From the NCBI RefSeq assembly GCF_008360935.1, contig NZ_SRXO01000001.1, positions 124,001 through 188,000 on the forward strand: a stretch of DNA of 64,000 nt. Reading direction: 5' to 3'. The notes beneath the pieces are model-generated. The model was not told where the DNA came from and did no database searches. It was given only the letters and a program-made list of their open reading frames with translations. This stretch comes from Siccirubricoccus phaeus (GTDB lineage: Bacteria > Pseudomonadota > Alphaproteobacteria > Acetobacterales > Acetobacteraceae). Positions 8,129-15,549 of the stretch are shown piece after piece. Position 1 is the first letter of the stretch, and each line of letters opens with the position of its first letter. Position numbers and translations under genes: made by a program.

Positions 8129-8719
8129 TTACGCCCCCTTCTGCCACTCCAGCACGGCGCGGATCGGCCAGAGCAGCAGCAGCACGTTCAGCGTCAGATT
8201 GTCGCGGATCGCCGCCAGGGCCAGCAGCTCCAGCCCCAGGCCCAGCGCCACCGCGGCCCAGACCGGCAGCCGCGCCGCCAGGGCAAAGCCCAGCAGGGTG
8301 AAGAGCATGTCGAAGACGGAGTTCAGCACGCTGTCGCCCGTATAGCCCTGGGCCATGGTCGCCGTGCGGTAGCGCTCGATGACCCAGGGGCTGTTCTCCA
8401 GCACTTCCCAGGCGATCTCCACGCCGAGGGCGATCAGCGCTCTGGCGCCGAGGGAAAGCCGCGGCGCCAGCCAGGCCAGCGCGGCGTAGAAGAGCAGCCC
8501 ATGGACGATGTGGGAGGGCGTGTACCAATCCGCGATGTGCTGGGAATTCTCCGGCCCCAGCGCATCGCCTTCCCACAGCTTCACCGTGCCGCAGCGGCAG
8601 ATGGCCGGCCGCCCCATCGCCCGTTCCAGCCGCGCTGCGGCGCCCAGCAGCAGCAGGCCGAAGAAGAGGTAGCGCAGCCGGTGCCGCAGGACGGCCGCGG
8701 GGCCTCGCCAGCGCCTCAC
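8129..8719 (-). CDS. UPF0314 / DUF2585 membrane protein
   Basis: A 196-residue integral membrane protein of unknown function, recognised from the family core RPAICRCGTVKLWEGD, GPENSQHIADWYTPSHIVHG and AWEVLENSPWVIERYR. There are several hydrophobic helices (near residues 14-30, 75-95, 145-175). The family is largely alphaproteobacterial. Its start codon overlaps the mtnP stop by 4 bp, so it is co-transcribed with mtnP. The 3' end abuts the 108-bp repeat array. Family assignment is firm; role unknown. Confidence 0.9.
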   Translation of the reverse strand: MRRWRGPAAVLRHRLRYLFFGLLLLGAAARLERAMGRPAICRCGTVKLWEGDALGPENSQHIADWYTPSHIVHGLLFYAALAWLAPRLSLGARALIALGVEIAWEVLENSPWVIERYRTATMAQGYTGDSVLNSVFDMLFTLLGFALAARLPVWAAVALGLGLELLALAAIRDNLTLNVLLLLWPIRAVLEWQKGA

Positions 8720-9603
8720 GCCGCGCGCAGCACCCGGCCGGCCACCGCATCCAGCTTGTGCAGCAGCGCCGGGTCGCGCTGCGCCGGCGCGGTGATGATG
8801 GCGTGGTCCAGCGCCCGGTCGCAGCCGGCGGGGCAGGGGCCGCGCGGCCTGCCGAGCGCCGGCACCACCGCCTTCACCAGCGCCTTCGCCTTGTCGGCAT
8901 TGCCGAGCAGCACCTTCACCACCTGGTCCACCGTCACATGGTCATGGTCCGGGTGCCAGCAATCGAAATCCGTCACCATGGCGACCGTCGCGTAGCAAAG
9001 CTCCGCCTCCCGGGCGAGCTTCGCCTCCGGCATGTTGGTCATGCCGATGACGCTGCAGCCCCATTGCCGGTACAGCTCGCTCTCCGCCTTGGTGGAGAAT
9101 TGCGGCCCTTCCATCACCAGATAGGTCCCGCCCCGCGTCACCGGCAGGCCGAGCTCCTTCGCCGCCCCCTCCAGCGCATCGCCGAGGCGCGGGCAGACCG
9201 GGTGCGCCACCGAGACATGCGCGACGCAGCCGGTGCCGAAGAAGCTCTTCTCCCGGGCGAAGGTGCGGTCGATGAACTGGTCCACGATGACGAAATGCCC
9301 CGGCGGCAGGTCCTCCCGCAGCGAGCCGACGGCGGAGAGGGAGAGGATTTCGGTGACGCCGGCGCGCTTCAGCGCGTCGATATTGGCGCGGTAGTTCAGG
9401 GCGGAGGGGGGCGTCGGGTGGCCGCGGCCATGGCGCGGCAGGAAGACGCAGCGCACCCCGGCAAGCCGGCCGAACAGCAGCTCGTCCGAGGGCTCGCCCC
9501 AGGGGGTGAAGACGCGGCGCCATTCCCGGTCCTCGAGGCCGTCGATGTCGTAGAGGCCGGAGCCGCCGATCAGGCCGATGACGGGTTCGATAAGCTCTGG
9601 CAT
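8716..9603 (-). CDS. mtnP: S-methyl-5'-thioadenosine phosphorylase
   Basis: A 295-residue cytoplasmic phosphorylase that splits methylthioadenosine with phosphate to adenine and methylthioribose-1-phosphate, the first step of methionine salvage. All landmarks are present: GGSGLYD near the N-terminus, PRHGRGHPTPPSALNYRANI (phosphate site), SAVGSLREDLPPGHFVIVDQ, EGPQFSTKAESELYRQWG and VTDFDCWHPDHDHVTVD. Length is normal. It is first gene of a two-gene minus-strand unit with UPF0314 and is divergent from the glycosyltransferase at 9828. No other methionine-salvage gene is nearby. Confidence 0.97.
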   Translation of the reverse strand: MPELIEPVIGLIGGSGLYDIDGLEDREWRRVFTPWGEPSDELLFGRLAGVRCVFLPRHGRGHPTPPSALNYRANIDALKRAGVTEILSLSAVGSLREDLPPGHFVIVDQFIDRTFAREKSFFGTGCVAHVSVAHPVCPRLGDALEGAAKELGLPVTRGGTYLVMEGPQFSTKAESELYRQWGCSVIGMTNMPEAKLAREAELCYATVAMVTDFDCWHPDHDHVTVDQVVKVLLGNADKAKALVKAVVPALGRPRGPCPAGCDRALDHAIITAPAQRDPALLHKLDAVAGRVLRAA

Positions 9604-9708
9604 GGCATGCTCCTGCGCAGGGTCGGCGGGCTTCCAGAGCAGCAGCCGGGCGGATGGGCCACGACGTGGTCCGTCTGCTCGGATATAAGCTGCTCTGGAC
9701 GTTATATT

Positions 9709-9764
9709 TTCTAGAGCAAGAAAGCCGATCGGGCGATTCCGCGTGATCGGCCATTGCTCTAGAA
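9709..9764. promoter_or_regulatory. Nested palindrome between divergent mtnP and glycosyltransferase
   Basis: Perfect 11-bp outer arms (9709-9719 and 9754-9764, TCTAGAGCAA-type) enclose 7-bp inner arms GCCGATC (9724-9730) and GATCGGC (9745-9751). The left flank is one of the few AT-rich spots in the window (GTTATATTTTC). It lies in a divergent promoter region, so an operator is possible, but a dispersed small palindrome is equally likely given the agagca-type hairpins at 17942. Confidence 0.5.
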
Positions 9765-9827
9765 CGAATCCCCGCCGGGCGGAAACCGCCAGGGCCGGAA
9801 TTCGGGTGACCGGCGCAACCGGAGGGG

Positions 9828-10871
9828 GTGCGGGTGCCGCCTGTCAGCGTGCTGATGACGAGTTGGAACGGCGCCGCCAGCATCGGCGCCAGCATCGCCA
9901 GCATCCTCGGCCAGAGTTTTTCCGGGTTCGAGCTGGTGGTGGTGGATGACGGGTCCACCGATGGCACGGCGGAAATCCTGGCGGGGATCGGCGATCCAAG
10001 GCTGCGCGTGCTGCGCCCGGGGTGGAATCTCGGCATCGTCGGGGCGCGGAATTACGGCTTCGCCGCCTGCCGGGGGGAGTACCTGGCGGTGCTGGACCAT
10101 GACGACCTGGCGCATCCCGAGCGCCTGGCGCAGCAGGTGGCGGCGCTGGCGGCGCGGCCGGAGATGGCGTTCCTCGGCACCGGGGTCGCGATCGAGCAGT
10201 CGGGGCGGCGGCGCGGGACGGACCATCCGCCGGGGCTGACGCCCCTGCGGCTGCGCTGGGGGCTGCTGGTGGACAACCCCTTCACCTGGTCCTCGATGAT
10301 GTTCCGCATGGCGGCGCTGCGGCGCCTGCCGGTCTTCCTGCGGCCGGAGGCGGAATATGCGGATGATTTCGACCTCTATCACCGGCTGCTGGCGGTGGGG
10401 GAGCCGGGGCGGCTGGAGGCGGTGCTGACCACCTATCGCTGGCACCAGGCGAACACCACCCATGCCGCTGCGGCCCTGCTGACGGCGCGGGCGGAGGCGG
10501 TGCTGGCCACGGCCTATCGGCCCTTCCTGGGGGAGGGGGCGGAGGCCGCGGCGAAGCTGGCGGTACGCCATCTCTCCGACCGGCAGCCAGTGCGGGAGGC
10601 GGCGGTGCTGCCGGCGCTGGGGGAGGTGCTGCGGCGGCTGCTCGCCGGCTTCTCCGCCGGGCTGGCGCCGGCCGAACGGGCGGTGGTGGCGGCCGATGCG
10701 GGGCGGTTGTGGTGGCGGGTGGCGCGGGCGGCGGCGCGGTCCGGCCAGCCTTGGCTGCTGCGCCACTGGCGGGCGGAGCCGGGGCTGGCGGCGGGGTTTC
10801 GGCCGGGGGTGGGGGATGTGGCGGCCTCGGCCGCCATCGGCCTGCTGCGGGCAGCGCGGCGCCTGGCCTGA
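9828..10871 (+). CDS. Family 2 glycosyltransferase
   Basis: A 347-residue GT-A glycosyltransferase transferring a sugar from a nucleotide donor to an unknown acceptor. The N-terminal catalytic domain has VLMTSWNGAASIGASIASIL, VVVDDGSTDGT (nucleotide-binding aspartates) and AVLDHDDLAHPERL (DxD-like metal site). The region to about residue 210 contains the acceptor part (EYADDFDLYHRLL), followed by an Ala/Arg-rich C-terminal half with no recognised domain. GTG start at 9828 behind GGAGGGG. It stands alone with no polysaccharide cluster around it. Confidence 0.88.
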   Translation: MRVPPVSVLMTSWNGAASIGASIASILGQSFSGFELVVVDDGSTDGTAEILAGIGDPRLRVLRPGWNLGIVGARNYGFAACRGEYLAVLDHDDLAHPERLAQQVAALAARPEMAFLGTGVAIEQSGRRRGTDHPPGLTPLRLRWGLLVDNPFTWSSMMFRMAALRRLPVFLRPEAEYADDFDLYHRLLAVGEPGRLEAVLTTYRWHQANTTHAAAALLTARAEAVLATAYRPFLGEGAEAAAKLAVRHLSDRQPVREAAVLPALGEVLRRLLAGFSAGLAPAERAVVAADAGRLWWRVARAAARSGQPWLLRHWRAEPGLAAGFRPGVGDVAASAAIGLLRAARRLA

Positions 10872-10984
10872 CCAGCCGCGGCCCTGGCGGCGGCCGCGCG
10901 AGGCAGGGGATGCCGGGACCTGGGAGGGCCGGGATGGGCCCGTCGAGGCCCCGCCTGACCGCAGCGCGCAGGCGCTGCACAGCG

Positions 10985-11140
10985 CCTTCGGCACCATCGA
11001 AGGCGACCTGCGCGAAGGCCGTGAGACTGTTTTCCGGTCAAGGACGAAGCCGCCCGAGGCGCGGTGCCGCTGCGTGGCGGCCTTCACCTGAAAACGGTCT
11101 CGTGGCTCGGGTCTGGGGTGCGCTCGACGGTGTCGAGCGC
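10985..11140. repeat. Dispersed palindromic repeat, family V
   Basis: The gene-free stretch 10872-11243 holds this element. Its core near 11037-11085 (CAAGGACGAAGCCGC, then GCGCGGTGCCGCT) is shared with 56170-56210. It is flanked by imperfect inverted arms containing GTTTTCCGGTCAAGG and CCTTCACCTGAAAAC, and by a CGCTCGAC/GTCGAGCG hairpin near 11130-11150. I see no other gene here apart from the start of the small lipoprotein. Confidence 0.75.
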
Positions 11141-11243
11141 GCCTTTGCGCGCCCGGGCCGAACAGGTCCCCGGGACCGGTGCAGGGTGGCGGCAGCGGCG
11201 GCGGCGAGGCATGCTGGCGGCGAAGACGGAGTCGGGATGCCCC

Positions 11244-11384
11244 ATGCGCCTTGCCCTCTGCCTGGTGCTTCTGGGCATCACCCTGGCCGGCTGCGGAGCC
11301 GGCGGCCCGGCCCCGGCCGGGGACCGCATCCAACGCGGCACCGCCCTGCCGCCACCCGGCTTGGACGCGTCGCCCCGCCCCTGA
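11244..11384 (+). CDS. Small predicted lipoprotein (46 residues)
   Basis: Short open frame beginning MRLALCLVLLGITLAGC, a compact type II signal peptide with lipobox LAGC (lipid-modified Cys at residue 17), followed by about 30 residues rich in Gly, Pro and Ala. An upstream in-frame ATG at 11211 would add 11 residues without improving the signal. A strong terminator follows directly. No family recognised. It is not a clear LptM homologue, because the short motif after the Cys expected there is missing. Confidence 0.6.
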   Translation: MRLALCLVLLGITLAGCGAGGPAPAGDRIQRGTALPPPGLDASPRP

Positions 11385-11403
11385 ACCCTTCTCCCTCAAA
11401 ATG

Positions 11404-11430
11404 AAACGGCCGCCCAAGGGGCGGCCGTTT
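11404..11430. terminator. Strong hairpin terminator after the small lipoprotein gene
   Basis: Perfect 12-bp stem (11404-11415 with 11419-11430), loop AAG, beginning with AAA and ending in TTT, 20 bp past the lipoprotein stop and between convergent genes. It could work in both directions. Confidence 0.8.
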
Positions 11431-11464
11431 CCAGGGGGTCCAAGGGGGGGTGATTGCCCCCCTT

Positions 11465-11510
11465 TCGCGCGGGCGAATAAGGCTGGTGTGGCGGCTATTC
11501 GCCCGCGCGA
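11465..11510. terminator. Long inverted repeat just downstream of petC
   Basis: Perfect 15-bp arms (11465-11479 and 11496-11510) separated by 16 nt, starting 7 bp beyond the petC stop. Probably an end-of-operon structure for petABC; no uridine tract follows on the minus strand, so mRNA stabilisation is also possible. Confidence 0.7.
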
Positions 11511-11516
11511 CAAGAA

Positions 11517-12287
11517 TCAATGCACATCGGCCCAGACCTTGCGCTTCACGCTGTAGGCGAGGAAGCCGAGGACGACCAGGAAGACGACGATCTTCACGCC
11601 CATCGCCTTGCGCTGCTCCATTTCCGGCTCGGCGGCCCAGGCGAGGAACTGCACCACGTCATTCACCATCTGCTCGACGGTGGCCTTGGTGCCGTCATGG
11701 AATTCGACCTGACCCTCGCTGTTCAGCGGCGGCGCCATGCCGATCTGATGGCCGGGGAAGTACTTGTTGTAGTTCATCCCCGGCATCAGGGTGACGCCGG
11801 CCGGCGGGTCCTCATAGCCGGTCAGCAGGGCGTGGATGTAGTCCGCGCCATTCTCCCGCGCCTTGACGATGACCGAGAGGTCCGGCGGCAGCGCGCCGTT
11901 ATTCGCCGCCCGCGCTGCCTGCGCATTGGGGAAGGGGCTGCGGAAGCGGTCGGAGGGACGCCCCGCCCGCTCGAACATCTGGCCCTCGTCATTCGGGCCG
12001 TCCTGCACCTGCACCGTGGCCGCGATGGCCCGCACCTCGGCCTCGGACAGGCCGAGCTCCCGCAGGTGGCGGTAGGAGAGCAGATGCATGGAATGGCAGT
12101 TGGCGCAGACCTCCTTGTAGACCTGGAAGCCGCGCTGCGCCGAGGCACGGTCGAAATGGCCGAAGATCCCGTCGAAGGAGAAGCGGGTATTCGGCAGCTC
12201 CACCCCTTCCCCGGCGGCGAGCGCCGGGCCGGCGGCCAGCAGGCCGGCGGCGAGGAGGAGGCCCTTCAGGCTGGTCAGGCGGCGCAT
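11517..12287 (-). CDS. petC: Cytochrome c1 of the bc1 complex
   Basis: A 256-residue subunit of ubiquinol-cytochrome c reductase. Signal peptide residues 1 to about 24 (PALA cleavage). The covalent haem site CANCH is at residues 61-65 and the axial Met lies in GHQIGMAPPL. A single C-terminal transmembrane anchor (VKIVVFLVVLGFLAYSV) is followed by a short positive cytoplasmic tail. It passes electrons from the Rieske protein to soluble cytochrome c. Third gene of the operon, 1 bp after petB. Confidence 0.97.
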   Translation of the reverse strand: MRRLTSLKGLLLAAGLLAAGPALAAGEGVELPNTRFSFDGIFGHFDRASAQRGFQVYKEVCANCHSMHLLSYRHLRELGLSEAEVRAIAATVQVQDGPNDEGQMFERAGRPSDRFRSPFPNAQAARAANNGALPPDLSVIVKARENGADYIHALLTGYEDPPAGVTLMPGMNYNKYFPGHQIGMAPPLNSEGQVEFHDGTKATVEQMVNDVVQFLAWAAEPEMEQRKAMGVKIVVFLVVLGFLAYSVKRKVWADVH

Positions 12288-12288
12288 C

Positions 12289-13560
12289 TCAGGCCTTCTC
12301 CATCGGCTTGCTCACGGCCCCGGCCGGCAGCGGCCCGCCGCCGCGCAGCACGGGAAGGGCGATGCTCTCCGGCAGCGGCAGCGGCCGCTCCAGCCGCCCG
12401 AGCAGCGGCAGGATCACCAGGAAGTAGGCGAAGTAGTAGAGGGTGGCGATCCGGGCGATCGTCACATAGGGCTCGTCCGGCGGCTTGCCGCCGCAGTAGA
12501 GCAGCACCAGGAAGGAGACCAGCCAGACCAGCAGCGCGATGCGCGCCAGCGGCCGGAAGCGCATGGACCGCACCGGGGAGGTGTCGAGCCAGGGCAGGAT
12601 GAACAGCACCGCGATGGAGCCGAACATCATCAGCACGCCGCCGAGCTTGCTCGGGACCGCGCGCAGGATGGCGTAGAAGGGCAGGAAGTACCATTCCGGC
12701 ACGATGTGCGGCGGCGTCACCAGCGGGTCGGCCGGAATGTAATTGTCCGGGTGGCCCAGCAGGTTCGGGAAGAAGAACACCAGCACCGCGAAGACGATGA
12801 AATAGACCACCAGGCCGACGCTGTCCTTCGCCGTGTAGTAGGGGTGGAACGGCAGGGTGTCCTGCGGCCCCTTCGGGTCGATGCCGAGCGGGTTGTTGGA
12901 GCCGGTGATGTGCAGCGCGGCCACGTGCAGGAAGACCACGCCGAAGATCACGAAGGGCAGCAGGTAGTGCAGGCTGAAGAAGCGGTTCAGCGTGGGATTG
13001 TCGACGCTGAACCCGCCCCAGAGCCAGGTGACGATATGCTCGCCCACCAGCGGGAAGGCGCTGAAGAGGTTGGTGATGACCGTGGCGCCCCAGAAGGACA
13101 TCTGGCCCCAGGGCAGCACGTAGCCCATGAAGGCGGTGGCCATCATCAGCAGGAAGATCACCACGCCGAGAATCCAGAGCAGCTCCCGCGGCGCCTTGTA
13201 GGAGCCGTAGTAGAGGCCGCGCCAGATATGGACATAGACCACGATGAAGAACATCGAGGCGCCGTTGGCGTGGACGTAGCGCAGCAGCCAGCCGAAATTC
13301 ACGTCCCGCATGATGCGTTCCACGCTGTCGAAGGCGTAGTTCACATGCGGGGTGTAGCTCATGGCGAGGAAGATGCCGGTCGCGATCATGATCAGCAGAT
13401 TGACCATCGCGAGGGCGCCGAAATTCCAGAAGTAGTTGAAATTCCGGGGAGTCGGGAAGGTCCCGTACTCCTTCTGCAGCATGGTGATGACGGGGAGGCG
13501 GGCGTCGATCCAGCGCAGGACCGGATTGGCGACGTCGCTCTTGTGCAGGCCGCTTGCCAT
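12289..13560 (-). CDS. petB: Cytochrome b of the bc1 complex
   Basis: A 423-residue integral membrane subunit with both quinone sites. ATG at 13560 ([10 protein letters not shown]) is chosen; the frame runs further upstream but that overlaps petA. The haem ligands are paired at the expected 14-residue spacing: H97/H111 and H198/H212. [20 protein letters not shown] and [16 protein letters not shown] (the Qo-site PEWY motif) are intact. The C-terminal helices extend to about residue 390. Second gene of petABC. Confidence 0.97.
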   Translation of the reverse strand: MASGLHKSDVANPVLRWIDARLPVITMLQKEYGTFPTPRNFNYFWNFGALAMVNLLIMIATGIFLAMSYTPHVNYAFDSVERIMRDVNFGWLLRYVHANGASMFFIVVYVHIWRGLYYGSYKAPRELLWILGVVIFLLMMATAFMGYVLPWGQMSFWGATVITNLFSAFPLVGEHIVTWLWGGFSVDNPTLNRFFSLHYLLPFVIFGVVFLHVAALHITGSNNPLGIDPKGPQDTLPFHPYYTAKDSVGLVVYFIVFAVLVFFFPNLLGHPDNYIPADPLVTPPHIVPEWYFLPFYAILRAVPSKLGGVLMMFGSIAVLFILPWLDTSPVRSMRFRPLARIALLVWLVSFLVLLYCGGKPPDEPYVTIARIATLYYFAYFLVILPLLGRLERPLPLPESIALPVLRGGGPLPAGAVSKPMEKA

Positions 13561-13570
13561 GGGGTGCTCC

Positions 13571-14119
13571 TCAGCCGACCCGGATCTGGGTGTCGGAGGT
13601 GAAGGTGTAGTCGGGCACCAGCAGGTTGGCCGGCGCCGGCCCCCTCCGAATGCGGCCGGAGGTGTCGTAATGGCTGCCATGGCACGGGCAGAACCAGCCG
13701 CCGTAATCGCCGCGCGGATCGGTCGGCTTCTGGCCCAGCGGCACGCAGCCCAGATGGGTGCAGACGCCGACCAGGATCAGCCAATTGTCCTTCTTCACCC
13801 GGGACTGGTCGGTCGCCGGGTCGCGCAGCTCGGCGAGCGGGACCTCGCGGGCCTCCTTGATCTCCTCCGCGGTGCGGTTGCGGACGAAGACCGGCTTGCC
13901 GCGCCACATGACGGTGACGGCGGAGCCGGTGGCGATGGGCGTCAGATCGACCTCGGTGGTCGAGAGCGCCAGCACGTCCCGTGCCGGGTTCATCGAGCTG
14001 ATGAAGGGCCAGACCACCGCGCCGACCCCGACGGCGGCGAAGGCGCCGGTCACCAGCTGCAGGAAATCCCTGCGGGTCTCGCCGTCCTGCGGCGCCGTTT
14101 GCGCCATACTTTCGGCCAT
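13571..14119 (-). CDS. petA: Rieske iron-sulfur protein of the bc1 complex
   Basis: A 182-residue protein with a twin-arginine signal-anchor ([18 protein letters not shown], from residue 16) and a 2Fe-2S domain. Cluster ligands are C120 and H122 in CTHLGC and C144 and H147 in CPCHGSH; the extra disulfide cysteines C125 and C146 are present. It oxidises ubiquinol at the Qo site and reduces cytochrome c1. First gene of petABC. A second possible start lies four codons in. Confidence 0.97.
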   Translation of the reverse strand: MAESMAQTAPQDGETRRDFLQLVTGAFAAVGVGAVVWPFISSMNPARDVLALSTTEVDLTPIATGSAVTVMWRGKPVFVRNRTAEEIKEAREVPLAELRDPATDQSRVKKDNWLILVGVCTHLGCVPLGQKPTDPRGDYGGWFCPCHGSHYDTSGRIRRGPAPANLLVPDYTFTSDTQIRVG

Positions 14120-14320
14120 GCCTCATCGTCCCTGGGTCGCGGCCGGCGCCTGGACCCTTGCGGGGGCCCGGGCAAGGCCGAAGGTGGTGCGGCGGCGGGA
14201 TGGCAGGGGGCATGCGCTGCCCCGCGCCATCCCGCGGCGCCGCGGCGCATATAAAGCCACGCTCCGCGGGGTGGCAATCCGCCCACCGTGCAATCAGGAT
14301 CGGCGGAGCAGGAGGATGGC

Positions 14321-15322
14321 GTGCCGGACACCATTGACGACCCCGCGGGCGCCGCTGGCGGCACCCCGCATGACGCCCCCCAGGGCACCCCCGAGGGCAC
14401 TTCCCTGGGCACTCCCCTGGGCACTCCCGAGGGCACCTCCCAAGCCGCCCCGTGGGATCACCCCTTCGCCGCCCCCGCCCGGGCCTGGTTCGAGGCGCTG
14501 CGCGACCGCATCTGCGCCGCCTTCGAGGCGATCGAGGATGCGCTCGATTCGGGCCCGCATGCGGCGCTGCCGCCCGGGCGGTTCCAGCGCACGCCCTGGA
14601 GCCGGCCGCAAGGCGGCGGCGGCGTCATGGGGCTGATGCGCGGCCGGGTGTTCGAGAAGGTGGGGGTGAGCGTCTCCACCGTGCAGGGCGAATTCGCCCC
14701 GGATTTCCGCCGCCAGATCCCGGGGGCGGAGGCGGATCCGCGCTTCTTCGCCACCGGCATCTCGCTGGTGGCGCATCTGCGCAGCCCGCGCGTGCCGGCG
14801 GCGCATTTCAACACCCGCTTCCTGGCGACGACGCGGCCCTGGTTCGGCGGCGGCGGCGACATCACGCCGATGGCGCTGGAGGCCCCCGAGTCGCTGGAAG
14901 ATGCCGCCCGCTTCCACGCCGCCTTCCAGGCCGCCTGCGACCGCCATGATCCCGGCTACTACCCGCGCTTCAAGGCCTGGTGCGACGAGTACTTCTTCCT
15001 GCCGCACCGGGGCGAGGCGCGCGGCCTTGGCGGCATCTTCTTCGACTGGCTGGGGGATCGCACGCCGGGGCAGGGGATCGCGCGGGATTTCGAGTTTGTA
15101 AAGGATGTCGGCCGGGCTTTCCTCGAGGTCTATCCGGCGATCATCCGCGATCGGATGCGGGAGCCCTGGACCGCGGCGGAGCGGGAGCACCAGCTCATCC
15201 GCCGCGGCCGCTATGTGGAGTTCAACCTGCTGCATGACCGCGGCACGCTGTTCGGCCTGAAGACCGGCGGCAATGTAGAGGCCATCCTGATGTCCATGCC
15301 GCCGGAGGCCAAATGGCCCTGA
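14321..15322 (+). CDS. hemF: Oxygen-dependent coproporphyrinogen III oxidase
   Basis: A 333-residue enzyme that oxidatively decarboxylates coproporphyrinogen III to protoporphyrinogen IX in haem synthesis. Family motifs: [29 protein letters not shown]-like [20 protein letters not shown], and the C-terminal [22 protein letters not shown] at 14321 is preferred because AGGAGG sits 5 bp ahead; a GTG at 14288 would add 11 residues. The first 45 residues are atypical: a Gly-Thr-Pro/Ser-Glu-rich low-complexity run encoded by short DNA repeats (about 14380-14445). Divergent from petABC, fitting shared demand for haem. Confidence 0.95.
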   Translation: MPDTIDDPAGAAGGTPHDAPQGTPEGTSLGTPLGTPEGTSQAAPWDHPFAAPARAWFEALRDRICAAFEAIEDALDSGPHAALPPGRFQRTPWSRPQGGGGVMGLMRGRVFEKVGVSVSTVQGEFAPDFRRQIPGAEADPRFFATGISLVAHLRSPRVPAAHFNTRFLATTRPWFGGGGDITPMALEAPESLEDAARFHAAFQAACDRHDPGYYPRFKAWCDEYFFLPHRGEARGLGGIFFDWLGDRTPGQGIARDFEFVKDVGRAFLEVYPAIIRDRMREPWTAAEREHQLIRRGRYVEFNLLHDRGTLFGLKTGGNVEAILMSMPPEAKWP

Positions 15323-15329
15323 TCTGATC

Positions 15330-15436
15330 CCCGCGAAGCCGCTGCGCGGCTTCGCGGGGGCCCCGAGGTCGCCGGATTCCGCGGGCTTCGCACAGCCTGC
15401 CCCGGCAAAGCCGTGGCAGGGCACCGGGCGGCGCGG
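15330..15436. repeat. Dispersed repeat, family III (also likely hemF terminator)
   Basis: Starts 8 bp after the hemF stop with a perfect 13-bp hairpin (15330-15342 with 15346-15358, loop TGC). It continues GCACAGCCTGCCCCGGCAAA to GGCAGGGCACCGGGCGGCGC. The same order of segments occurs at 48155-48262, also directly after a stop codon. Confidence 0.8.
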
Positions 15437-15549
15437 GGTGCGGCCGGTGCGCCCGGGCACTGACAGCGCGCCCGCCCGCCGCTGCCGCTGAGGCTTCATT
15501 TGACCCGCTTGCCCCGTCCCGCCGAGGCTGCCGCCGCAAGGAGGCGCCC

